From Theocolax elegans (Eukaryota > Arthropoda > Insecta > Hymenoptera > Cerocephalidae): a stretch of DNA of 64,000 bases. The stretch covers positions 38,010,905 to 38,074,904 of the forward strand of contig CM047427.1 of the NCBI GenBank assembly GCA_026168455.1. The letters are read 5' to 3'. Below the pieces are notes generated by a model. The model had not been told where the DNA came from. It made no database searches and worked only from the letters and a program-made list of their open reading frames with translations. The translations under genes were made by a program, and so were the position numbers. Shown piece after piece: positions 54,029-64,000 of the stretch (positions are counted from its first letter, which is position 1; every line of letters begins with the position of its first letter).

Positions 54029-54533
54029 AGATTCACTTGCCGATAGATCTGGAATGTGAAAAAAGAATAGGAATGTATTACATAAGGAAGAACAAGGAAT
54101 TTAAATACATGGACTATACATACCAGACGGTGGAGAATCCTCTACCAGGCAATGAATGGAAGAGAAAATACAATGCAAGGTGTGAATTGGACAAGGAATT
54201 GAGGAAAGTGTGGCAGTCGAGGTGGGATAACTCTATAAAGGGCAGACATACATATGAGATAATGCCAAACGTGGAAGAAAGAAGGAAAAAGACGTGGCTT
54301 AAACCGAGCAAGTATCTAATGCAAATTCTTAGTGGACATGGAAGTTTTCAAACTTTCAGAATGCGATTTAACTTTGTAGAATCAGACCTATGCAGCTGCG
54401 GAGAGACAGACTCCCGGAACATGTTATATGGAAATGCGTGAAGTACGAACAAATAAGACTAAAACACATGCAGGAGACAGAGGCAGGAATGAGAACACAA
54501 AAGCCTTATTGGAAACAAAGGAAGGGACCGAGC
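54029..54533 (+). repeat. Direct duplication of the 3' part of LINE ORF2
   Basis: It repeats 53286-53792 with about 98% identity, including the CCHC region, but a small deletion near 54415 removes bases within the duplicate. It is separated from the original by about 100 bp of 3' sequence. Confidence 0.85.
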
Positions 54534-55260
54534 CTTTGCAACTAACAAATGGAGGTATAGGAAAGGAAGTAGATACAGAGGTAATCAAGATAGCTTATCA
54601 TACTAGACAATAGGTAAACTAACACATTCTATTAGATAGAATATAACTGACGAGAATGAATGACGATGAAAGAGGAAAAAATGGCAATGGAGAGAAAGAA
54701 GAAAGAATGGAGATGAAAGATAAAGTTTAAAAGATAGTGTGAAAGTGTATGAAAGCTAGGGAGAATGAATGGACGCTAGGTAGGAACTCCTTCTTTTATA
54801 AAAGTAGATAGACAGAATAAAACAAGAAACCAAAGTAGGGTAGAAGAAGAAAGAAAAGGAAGAGAGAAGAAGGAAGATATTAGGAAGAAAGAAGAATAGA
54901 GTAGGAAGAGAAGGAAGAGAGAAGAAAGAAGTAGGAAAAATAGAAAGTCCTAGTCCCTAGTTCCCCAAAAATAGAAAAGATAAAATAAAGTAAAAGGAAT
55001 GAAAAATAAAAAATAAAACCGAAGCACAAGAGAGAACATAGAAAGAGTTGAATCGCAAGAAAAGGAAAAGACAAATGCGAACTCTGGAAAGTTCCGTAGT
55101 CCAAAAACCGTAACAGTCTAAGATAAGGAAGACAAGTAGATAGCAAAAAAGACGTGACAAGGACGACCGCCGATATGCCAGAGGCGAGGTACGGCGGCAA
55201 TGATCGATGTGTGAGACATCGATCTAGCTCGGTTTTTTTTTTTTTTTTTTTTTTTATATA
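54534..55260 (+). other. 3' untranslated region of the R1-clade LINE
   Basis: Purine-rich sequence (GAAAGAAGAA-type) running to a T tract at 55232-55254 and (TA)n. No coding frame with a motif. Confidence 0.5.
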
Positions 55261-55261
55261 T

Positions 55262-56650
55262 ATACCCGTGTAACGACTTGGCGGAAACCCGTTCTCAGAT
55301 TTCCTGAGTTGGGGGAGGGTGAGTGACTCGGCCCCCAATTCCGAGAGTCCGATATATACCTCCTACGGTAGTGGAGGAAGAGGATTGCCACAAGTGCGCA
55401 TCAAAATCGAGCTGTTTCGTCCACTGTTTAACTTGCTATATTTGGTTCACTAACACGCTTAGTTTGTCGAAGATATGCTGTTAACGATTATTCTATTCAT
55501 CTGGGCGACTTCGTCAAGGGAGACTCTATCTAGGGATGAAGGGACGGCCGCTAAATCAAAGTAGATACCTTTCGGGGTGTACTACGTGTAGCGTTAAAAT
55601 GCTGAGGCGGGCCTCTCGAGGTCCGTTTTGGGGCACATCCGGACCGAAGTAGTTTCTCATCCAGACGATAAAAGTTGCTGGGATGTCTCACAGAAGGGTG
55701 TCCCTTTCATCAAAAGAGATCCTTATGTATAAAGTTAGTAAGTCGAGTTGTGGTATACTTCCGAACTGAAGACTTTGCATAGGGTGAGATGTTAAACACC
55801 ATAGCGTGCAAACCTTTTGGTTTGTACGCTTTTTTCTCTTTCAAGGGATTTTTCGAATGGTATCCCTTGGAAGGCTTGTGGAAGGATAGTCGAATGTTTT
55901 ATTCTTCACAAGCTATAGCGTACAAGCCAAAAGGCCTTTTGGCTTGTACGCTTTTTTCTCTTTCAGGGGATTTTTCGAATGGTATCCCTTAGAGAGTTTG
56001 TGAAGGGAGTGACAAATGCTTTACCCTTCACGAACGTTCGAATGCTAGGCCACCTACCGCAAAACCTCCCAGGGGATCCGGGGAGTAATAGGAAGATGTG
56101 CTTCGGCATGTCGACAGTTGGACCAGGATGACTTTACTCTGGTACGCAGGGACTGGGAACCGAGCCCAACGTTGGCATACCTCTGAGTGAAAGTGAAACG
56201 CCAGCGTGTCCCCAGTATTGGGTTGGGCTCTGCGGGGTATGCGGTTGCAAGCAGGCTTGACGGGTGAAGCGAAGTTCACCCGGATGCCGCTTATGTTCGA
56301 AAGCGGACGACGGCGGTGAGCTAAACACTGCCGCATTAACACCGAGAATTACGACTCTAGGCTAGCCGTCGCAAGGCGGTGGACCCCCGTAAGGAGTTTC
56401 GGTACACTGTTTTAAGTGGCCTCAGATCGCGGTTAACCGATCCCAAAGGCGACTCTTGACGACTTTCGTAACTTAAAAAAGTTATCGAATTGTCGAATCG
56501 AATTCGAAGCGCTTATGACTACTTAGAACAAAGCTACTTGGATCCTGAGGGGTTGTCAAAGTCGAATGACGGAGGAACCAGGGCGATCAAATACTGTCAG
56601 CTAGACGGTGCAATGTTGCTCTATGGAAAGACTCTAAAACAGTCATAGAA
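55262..56650. other. GC-moderate non-coding region with a direct repeat
   Basis: It begins ACCCGTGTAACG after (TA)n, a word that also marks the truncated ends of R1-type fragments near 48869 and 56653. Two direct units of about 115 bp (55803-55922 and 55923-56035) share TTTGTACGCTTTTTTCTCTTTC-type and TTTTTCGAATGGTATCCC words, and each starts with a hairpin based on AAACC/GGTTT or GCCAAAAGG/CCTTTTGGC. No protein motif was found. It may be the untranslated region of another LINE. Confidence 0.4.
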
Positions 56651-56652
56651 TA

Positions 56653-57149
56653 CATACATACCCGTGTAACGGTCGCTAACTTTCCAGCCGAGTACCCCTC
56701 CCCCATCAATCTAGGATCAACGAAGGTGAGGTCGACTATGGACGACTTGCCGGCTTTGGTGAAAGTCGGGGTTGTCCCTGTGTTAGCGATCTCCAGCCCC
56801 AGTAGAGCGAACGCCTCGAGGAGTGCGCGGCCACGCGCGTTGGTCTTGGCGCTGCCCCAGTCCGTCGCCCAAGCATTGAAGTCCCCACCGATTGCGACCG
56901 GCAGCCGTGAGGACCGAGCACTGGTGACGACTGTATCAAGAGATCTCGCAAGGTCCTCGGTGGAATCGCTGGGCGGGAAATAGCAGCTGTACATGCGTAC
57001 CCCCGCCACCTCCACCCAGGTGAAACTGGGAAGGGGGGCGACCATCTTTCTGAAGAAGTGTATATTTCCACATACCCAGATGGCAGCTGGGACAGCAGGT
57101 CCTGGGCCACAGCACAGTGGTTGATGTTTATTTGGAGCACCTTAATCAT
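56653..57149 (-). pseudogene. R1-type LINE endonuclease fragment (second family)
   Basis: The pieces IKVLQININHCAVAQDLL (from 57149) and then VAIGGDFNAWATDWG and IVDLTFVDPRL (in another frame) belong to an APE-type endonuclease. The fragment stops at the TVTR codons near 56653, so the SDH motif and reverse transcriptase are missing. One frameshift lies near 57045. Confidence 0.8.
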
Positions 57150-58630
57150 TTTTTATGTGTGCTCCTTCCCCATGCGAGGTCTTGGCTTTGGCCTCGCAGT
57201 CCACTTCTTTGTGGCTCTCTTGGCCGCACCGATAGCATTGCGCTGACCGGTCGACTGCGCTCTTGCACTCCCTCGCGATGTGTTCCCATTCGTGGCATCG
57301 GTAGCAGCGCGAGGATACCTCTCGCAGTCGAACTCTGCAATTGACCCATCCGATCCGGAGCTTCCCGTCTTGCAGCAGTTTTTTGGCTGCTACTGCCGGA
57401 AGCTGGATGGTCGCAGCTAGGGTGCCATTGTAGGGCCCCCTGGTTTTAATATTATCCGGGGATACCATATTAAGCCCGATCTTTGCCGCAATCGCGGCCA
57501 CCTCCGTTGTTGTCGTGGACTCGTCCATGTCCCTGATGGTGATAGACACTTTGTGAGTCAGCAGCTGGACCTCTGCTGACCCACTCAGGGTGGACGAGAC
57601 CACTGTCCTCAGCTCCGCCGTTTCCGTTCCGGGTCGCCCCAGTTCGAAGAGGAGCTCCCCAGCCCTGGTGCGTCTGATACGCGTGACCCGTTCTCCTTGT
57701 GTCTTGAGTTCCGGTGCAGCCTTGACCTTCCGGAAAATGTCAGCGTAGGAAGAGCCCCTGCTAGATGTCTTGATCTTGATGGCATCTGGGCGTGGGGGTC
57801 TTTCTCCGGCCTTAGGCTCTGCCGTGCCTTTGGCCGGTTTGCTGGCACGTTACTGCTGTTCTTCTTGCTGCTTCGTCTGGCTGTCCTTCATCTTCTTCTT
57901 CTTCTTGCCCTTCTTCACTACCGTGGCCCAGTCAGGGATCTTTGACTGGTTCCCACCGGTCTCAGGAACGGATGGCGAAGCATCGGCTGGCCCCCCTTTG
58001 TTAGTGGGCTGCTTCGACCCCTTCTTCCTTTTCTCCGGGGGTTGCTGAGGTGGTGAGGGCTTTTCTCTTTACACCGGGCTACTTTGACGCTCTTCAGCGC
58101 GGAAGATGGGCGACGTTTGGCACGTTCCATCCCTACGCGCATCCGCCATTTTAATTTTCGGCGCTGTTGAACACACAGCATTGTTCACCCGCGCGTATTC
58201 ATTGAGAGCTCTGCTGGTTGCTCTCGCCATACTCTTCAGCTCTTTGTGGATGTTGTTCTTATTAAGAACAAACTCCACCACAGTGTCTACCTTCTCACGG
58301 AGACGGAGAAAAGTTCTGTCAGCGTCACTCGACATCCCAGTCGAGCAGCAGGTCACACGTAGCATTAGATGCTACAGAGGCCGAGTGACCAACCTCCGCA
58401 GCACTTACCATTTTAACGGTGTGAGTTTGGTCCCCCCCAAAATCCGTGGGACCAGCACTGACCACCGGGGCTTTCACCCGATCGGAATCAGTGGCGGGAT
58501 ATGACAGGATTGCCATGCCCGCTTGGGGTAGTGTTGTTTTAATCTCACTATCCATACTTGGTTTAATTTCGGGGTGCCTTCCCCTATCTGGTTTTGGTTC
58601 GCCCCGAATATTTGATTTTTTCGGTACCAT
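57142..58630 (-). pseudogene. R1-type LINE ORF1 (gag-like), first copy of the segmental duplication
   Basis: The N-terminus starts at 58630 (MVPKKSNIRGEPKPDRGRHP). Frames shift around 58325, 58069 and 57850-57609. The C-terminal piece (57603-57142) has CCHC knuckles CYRCHEWEHIAREC and CYRCGQESHKEVDC. The 5' end abuts (GT)n at about 58700-58795. GC content is much higher than in the neighbouring AT-rich elements. Confidence 0.85.
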
Positions 58631-58796
58631 CCATATCTGGAAAGCATTCCCCTATCCACCACCTGGGGAGGCGCCACAATGCGGGACCAGCAAACCCGGC
58701 ACGGGTGTGTGTGTGTGAGCGCGCGCGCGCGCGTGCGTGTGTGTGTATGTGTGCGTGCGTGCGCGCGTGTGTGTGTGTGTGTGCGTGTGTGTGTGT

Positions 58797-59291
58797 TATA
58801 CCCTAAAATACATGAAAATTAGTGATTTTATGCTGTTTATGAGGCATAACTTACACCGTCCCGATACAATAATCTAACCGTCGCCATTCGAAAGCTCTCG
58901 AAAAATGTGATCTTTTGAGCTGTGTTAGATCAAAATCGATTGTGGCGTGGTCGCCTTTTTGATATTCAATATTTCCGGACGTTCTATCTCTTCGAGATTT
59001 TAAAATTAAGAATTGTAACCCAGGTAGACAAGTTCTAAAGATTATTTTGAACAAAAGTTGTTTATAATGTTTTTTCAAAAAAATCAATTGATTTTGAGAT
59101 AAATGGCTTTAAATATAGTAATTTCTCTTAAAAAATTGAAAAATTTCCATTTATCATGGTGGAATAACTCCTAGGCATATTCTTGTTAACACTTAAAATT
59201 TTTTTCTATCTTCTGGAAGATATTTCCAGCCTGTTCTCAAATTTTGGAGCGATTTAACAGTTTCATCGTACCACTTGACGTGAAATAGCCC
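58797..59291. mobile_element. Family C (TA)n-associated repeat, copy 1
   Basis: It starts TTATACCCTAAAATACATG after (GT)n and ends in the complement of GGGCTATTTCACGTCAAGTG before (TA)n. It is not palindromic, so it may be one half of a longer element. A partial copy lies at 59372-59689. Confidence 0.75.
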
Positions 59292-59324
<33 letters not shown>

Positions 59325-59329
59325 CGCGG

Positions 59330-59366
<37 letters not shown>

Positions 59367-60060
59367 GTGTGTTATACCCTAAAATACATGAAAATTAGTG
59401 ATTTTATGCTGTTTATGAGGCATAACTTACACCGTCCCGATACAATAATCTAACCGTCGCCATTCGAAAGCTCTCGAAAAATGTGATCTTTTGAGCTGTG
59501 TTAGATCAAAATCGATTGTGGCGTGGTTGCCTTTTTGATATTCAATATTTCCGGACGTTCTATCTCTTCGAGATTTTAAAATTAAGAATTGTAACCCAGG
59601 TAGACAAGTTCTAAAGATTATTTTGAACAAAAGTTGTTTATAATGTTTTTTCAAAAAAATCAATTGATTTTGAGATAAATGGCTTTAAACCTTGTGTCTT
59701 GAGTTCCGGTGCAGCCTTGACCTTCCGGAAAATGTCAGCGTAGGAAGAGCCCCTGCTAGATGTCTTGATCTTGATGGCATCTGGGCGTGGGGGTCTTTCT
59801 CCGGCCTTAGGCTCTGCCGTGCCTTTGGCCGGTTTGCTGGCACGTTACTGCTGTTCTTCTTGCTGCTTCGTCTGGCTGTCCTTCATCTTCTTCTTCTTGC
59901 CCTTCTTCACTACCGTGGCCCAGTCAGGGATCTTTGACTGGTTCCCACCGGTCTCAGGAACGGATGGCGAAGCATCGGCTGGCCCCCCTTTGTTAGTGGG
60001 CTGCTTCGACCCCTTCTTCCTTTTCTCCGGGGGTTGCTGAGGTGGTGAGGGCTTTTCTCT

Positions 60061-60621
60061 TTACACCGGGCTACTTTGACGCTCTTCAGCGCGGAAGATG
60101 GGCGACGTTTGGCACGTTCCATCCCTACGCGCATCCGCCATTTTAATTTTCGGCGCTGTTGAACACACAGCATTGTTCACCCGCGCGTATTCATTGAGAG
60201 CTCTGCTGGTTGCTCTCGCCATACTCTTCAGCTCTTTGTGGATGTTGTTCTTATTAAGAACAAACTCCACCACAGTGTCTACCTTCTCACGGAGACGGAG
60301 AAAAGTTCTGTCAGCGTCACTCGACATCCCAGTCGAGCACAGGTCACACGTAGCATTAGATGCTACAGAGGCCGAGTGACCAACCTCCGCAGCACTTACC
60401 ATTTTAACGGTGTGAGTTTGGTCCCCCCCAAAATCCGTGGGACCAGCACTGACCACCGGGGCTTTCACCCGATCGGAATCAGTGGCGGGATATGACAGGA
60501 TTGCCATGCCCGCTTGGGGTAGTGTTGTTTTAATCTCACTATCCATACTTGGTTTAATTTCGGGGTGCCTTCCCCTATCTGGTTTTGGTTCGCCCCGAAT
60601 ATTTGATTTTTTCGGTACCAT
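60061..60621 (-). pseudogene. R1-type LINE ORF1 N-terminal part, duplicated copy
   Basis: Duplicate of 58069-58630. Here a two-base loss relative to copy 1 near 60340 fuses the two N-terminal frames into one open frame of 186 codons (MVPKKSNIRGEPKPDRGRHP start). This copy may therefore show the ancestral frame better. It is cut off downstream at 59690. Confidence 0.75.
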
Positions 60622-60783
60622 CCATATCTGGAAAGCATTCCCCTATCCACCACCTGGGGAGGCGCCACAATGCGGGACCAGCAAACCCGGCACGGTGTGT
60701 GTGTGAGCGCGCGCGCGCGCGTGCGTGTGTGTGTATGTGTGCGTGCGTGCGCGCGTGTGTGTGTGTGTGTGCGTGTGTGTGTG

Positions 60784-61276
60784 TTATACCCTAAAATACA
60801 TGAAAATTAGTGATTTTATGCTGTTTATGAGGCATAACTTACACCGTCCCGATACAATAATCTAACCGTCGCCATTCGAAAGCTCTCGAAAAATGTGATC
60901 TTTTGAGCTGTGTTAGATCAAAATCGATTGTGGCGTGGTTGCCTTTTTGATATTCATATTTCCGGACGTTCTATCTCTTCGAGATTTTAAAATTAAGAAT
61001 TGTAACCCAGGTAGACAAGTTCTAAAGATTATTTGAACAAAGTTGTTTATAATGTTTTTTTCAAAAAAATCAATTGATTTTGAGATAAATGGCTTTAAAT
61101 ATAGTAATTTCTCTTAAAAAAATTGAAAAATTTCCATTTATCATGGTGGAATAACTCCTAGGCATATTCTTGTTAACACTTAAAATTTTTTTCTATCTTC
61201 TGGAAGATATTCCAGCCTGTTCTCAAATTTTGGAGCGATTTAACATTTTCATCGTACCACTTGACGTGAAATAGCC
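60784..61276. mobile_element. Family C (TA)n-associated repeat, copy in duplication unit 2
   Basis: Nearly identical to 58797-59291, with several single-base losses. Followed by (TA)n and (GT)n. Confidence 0.75.
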
Positions 61277-61313
61277 ATATATATATATATATATATATAA
61301 TATGTGTGTGCGC

Positions 61314-61344
<31 letters not shown>

Positions 61345-61358
61345 CGGCGGAATATTTA

Positions 61359-61406
<48 letters not shown>

Positions 61407-61409
<3 letters not shown>

Positions 61410-63055
61410 TGGTTCTCTGTGACATCGAAGATGAAAAAAATAGATATTGCTATAACTGTGGGAATATGTTTTAGAGGTATCCAGTAGTTCTCCTGAATTT
61501 TTTCAGATTTTTTCTGGCCATTATTTTAAGTTACAGAGAGTCAAAGTTCACATTTTAGCACTTTTTTGCATTATATGCCCATTTTCATGAATTTTTAGCT
61601 CCCAGGGGATGCATTTTTCACTAAAAACATAAGTATGACTTTTTTTGTAAAATTTTCCGAACTTTTCATTAAAAATACTTTAAAGACATAAATGTATGCT
61701 GTCACACTCTTGTAAGCCATTTAAACCTTAAATAGTGAAAATCAGCAATTCTGCTCCGGACTCTGGTAACCTAATACTGTCTAAAAGATGTCTTTTATAG
61801 TCAGAAACTGCCTAAAAATTTTCAGAGTGGGTCTAAATCATTAAGATCACTTATGGTCAAAATATCCGGGAAAAGTGCCCGAAATATTAATAGAAATGTA
61901 TATTTGTTGCCTTATAACGATGAATCTAGTAGCATGATCATTGCAAAAAAAATTTATGCACTTACCTTGGAATGGTAGAAAAGTATCTGCACTTGTTTCA
62001 GTATCCATCTAATCCCCTGTAAGCTGCTAAAAATACAAATATTATTATACAAATGTAAAAAATTATTTTTTAAACATTTATAATGCTGGATTTTTAGTTT
62101 TACATCCCTTACAAGAATTATAATACTAATCTGAAGGATTACTATAAAAGTATCAACATTATTATTATTATTATTCAGCAATACATTGTTTAGAATTCAC
62201 AAACTTGTCACTGTCACGTTATCATATTATTCATTATAATTATATATCCGATTTATTTATATATCTGTTGTATTAAATACGTATATTCAGTTATTGTAAT
62301 AATGATGTTATATATTTATAGTAATCCTTCAGATTAGTATTATAATTCTTGTGAGGGATGTAAAACTAAAAATCCAGCATTATAAATGTTTAAAAAATAA
62401 TTTTTTACATTTGTATAATAATATTTGTATTTTTAGCAGCTTACAGGGGATTAGATGGATACTGAAACAAGTGGAGATACTTTTCTACCATTCCAAGGTA
62501 AGTGCATAAATTTTTTTGCAATGATCATGCTACTAGATTCATCGTTATAAGGCAACAAATATACATTTCTATTAATATTTCGGGCACTTTTCCCGGATAT
62601 TTTGACCATAAGTGATCTTAATGATTTAGACCCACTCAGGAAATTTTTAGGCAGTTTCTGACTATAAAAAGACATCTTTTAGACAGTATTAGGTTACCAG
62701 AGTCCGAAGCAGAATTGCTGATTTTCACTATTTAAGGTTTGAATGGCTTACAAGAGTGTGACAGCATACATTTATGTCTTTAAAAATATTTTTAATGAAA
62801 AGTTCGGAAAATTTACAACAAAAGTCATACTTAGGTTTTTAGTGAAAAATGCATCCCCTGGGAGCTAAAAATTCATGAAAATGGGCATATAATGTAAAAA
62901 AGTGCTAAATGTCAACTTTGACTCTCTGTAACTTAAAATAATGGGCCAGAAAAAATCTGAAAAATTCAGGAGAACTACTGGATACCTCTAAAACATATTC
63001 CCACAGTTATAGCAATATTTATTTTTTTCATCTTCGATGTCACAGAGAACCACCC
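61407..63055. mobile_element. Palindromic (TA)n-inserted element, family A full length
   Basis: A 1,649-bp palindrome with ends GTGGTTCTCTGTGACATCG and complement. The arms of about 790 bp meet near 62220. Both arms contain a frame of about 70 codons (62675-62451 minus, intact; broken by one base in the other arm). Antisense to that frame, both arms contain an exon-like block with an ATG between consensus splice sites. It sits in (TA)n. Confidence 0.8.
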
Positions 63056-63070
63056 ATATATATATATATA

Positions 63071-63580
63071 TTTTAAATTTGTTTATTAAAGAATAGATAT
63101 ATATGTATTTTTTCCGTGCGCAAAAAAAAGTTGTGATAATAACTTGAAAGAATGTGTATTAGTTTACTCATTATTCCTGATAAAACTCATAAAATTTTTA
63201 AACGTGTACTCAATAATAAAAACGGATCTTAAATTTAATGTTTTGTTTTAAAATAAATGCACAATTTTTCGAAGATAAAATAAATTTTAATCAAGTATAA
63301 CATACTCTTTTCCAAATATCCATATGATATATACAATGGGTTAAAAATTAAATACATTAATTATTGCATTTTTAAGATAATTCTATTATAAACAGTAATG
63401 GCAATAGAAAATTCAAATTTTAACAGTGGTAATATAAAATACGAATTACATTTATAAGATTTTCGAAAATTATTAATTTAGGAGCATTTAATTTAAATAT
63501 TTTTTAAATAAAAATTTCAAAATTGTATGGTTATATAAGTGAGTAGATTATGTATATTTATACAAAACAATATTTCAAAT
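63071..63580. repeat. Repeat E, copy 2
   Basis: Matches 44861-45385 across its length with moderate divergence. It is followed by a family A fragment instead of the Helitron-like sequence. Confidence 0.75.
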
Positions 63581-63581
63581 A

Positions 63582-63842
63582 AAAAGTTCGGAAAATTTTA
63601 CAACAAAAGTCATACTTATGTTTTTAGTGAAAAATGCATCCCCTGGGAGCTAAAAATTCATGAAAATGGGCATATAATGTAAAAAAGTGCTAAAATGTCA
63701 ACTTTGACTCTCTGTAACTTAAAATAATGGGCCAGAAAAAATCTGAAAAAATTCAGGAGAACTACTGGATACCTCTAAAACATATTCCCACAGTTATAGC
63801 AATATTTATTTTTTTCATCTTCGATGTCACAGAGAACCACCC
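63582..63842. mobile_element. Family A fragment (right end only)
   Basis: It begins AAAGTTCGGAAAATTTTAC, matching the inner part of the family A right arm, and ends CACAGAGAACCACCC before (TA)n. Confidence 0.8.
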
Positions 63843-63858
63843 ATATATATATATATAT

Positions 63859-64000
63859 TTTAAATTTGTTTATTAAAGAATAGATAATATATGTATTTTT
63901 TCCGTGCGCAAAAAAAAGTTGTGAATATAACTTGAAAGAATGTGTATTAGTTTACTCATTATTCCTGATAAAACTCATAAAATTTTTAAACGTGTACTCA
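63859..64000. repeat. Repeat E, copy 3, cut by the window end
   Basis: The first about 140 bp of repeat E follow the (TA)n after the family A fragment. This repeats the order at 63056-63580, so a tandem A-E arrangement continues past the window. Confidence 0.75.

Larger units (their letters stand above)
57695..61276. repeat. Tandem segmental duplication of about 2 kb
   Basis: Unit 1 is 57695-59689 and unit 2 is 59690-61276. Each holds the LINE ORF1 5' part, a (GT)n tract and a family C repeat. Identity is high: differences are small indels, for example one CTT fewer near 59893 and AG lost near 60340. The junction at 59689/59690 joins family C sequence to LINE sequence. Confidence 0.88.

Noticed and set aside
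58690..58800. (GT)n/(GC)n tract with open frames rich in Cys-Val and Arg-Ala
   Set aside because: It is a simple repeat; the frames are artefacts of dinucleotide sequence.
1..64000. CRISPR arrays, tRNA genes, bacterial-type operons
   Set aside because: No regular spacer-repeat array, no cloverleaf with intact arms and no bacterial gene organisation were seen. The content is eukaryotic.

Overview
The window looks like repeat-dense euchromatin or intergenic DNA of an arthropod, most likely an insect. The basis is R1-clade and jockey-like LINEs, Penelope-like elements (PLEs) with GIY-YIG endonuclease, a Tc1/mariner element, piggyBac-type TTAA MITEs, introns of 67-70 bp, and TATA boxes followed about 31-33 nt later by arthropod-type TCAGT initiators. 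A hymenopteran is my guess, not something the sequence proves. I recognise no conserved host protein gene. Nearly all coding sequence belongs to mobile or endogenised elements. AT content is high, except inside LINEs and LTRs.

Layout. 1-4.4 kb: AT-rich DNA with a TTAA MITE, a palindromic MITE split by a 5S-rRNA-derived SINE, and a 5'-truncated PLE copy with a hammerhead ribozyme. 4.4-8.5 kb: a decayed non-LTR retrotransposon on the minus strand. 8.6-11.2 kb: a complete-looking mariner with an open transposase and ~495-bp terminal inverted repeats. 11-20 kb: PLE fragment, Helitron-like repeat, palindromic MITEs and three LTR-like blocks strung along one (TA)n tract. 20-26.9 kb: AT-rich DNA with several palindromic elements and no gene.

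26.9-43.3 kb is the most interesting part. It is a degraded Polinton/Maverick (adintovirus-like) element: double-jelly-roll major capsid protein, penton candidate, A32-type packaging ATPase, DUF8207-like protein, fibre-like coiled coil, retroviral-type integrase with chromodomain, and protein-primed family B DNA polymerase. It also carries accessory genes I cannot assign. These are a tandem family of three microproteins starting MG (two of them MGLC), two inverted copies of a CxxH..C..C protein at opposite ends, and a divergent acidic/basic pair. The acidic gene ends in a perfect histone-type mRNA 3' stem-loop. The polymerase has two spliceosomal introns and one CxxH..C..C copy has a third, so this element was expressed through nuclear Pol II and splicing. 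Inserted later were a TTAA MITE just before the penton gene, a 1.66-kb foldback element inside the polymerase, and a PLE at the right edge. Clear Polinton terminal inverted repeats were not found.

43.3-64 kb: a second PLE copy with hammerhead, further (TA)n-associated palindromic families, a second Helitron-like copy, a decayed R1-clade LINE (plus strand), an R1-type LINE 5' end (minus strand) carried in a ~2-kb tandem segmental duplication, and a 1.65-kb palindrome with exon-like modules in both arms.

How the parts relate: capsid genes (minus strand) and ATPase/DUF8207/fibre/integrase genes (plus strand) diverge from about 30.8 kb. The polymerase runs toward the integrase from the right, and accessory genes sit at both ends. 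ATPase, penton and fibre frames are open, while the capsid, integrase, DUF8207 and polymerase genes carry stops, frameshifts or an insertion. The copy is therefore a fossil.
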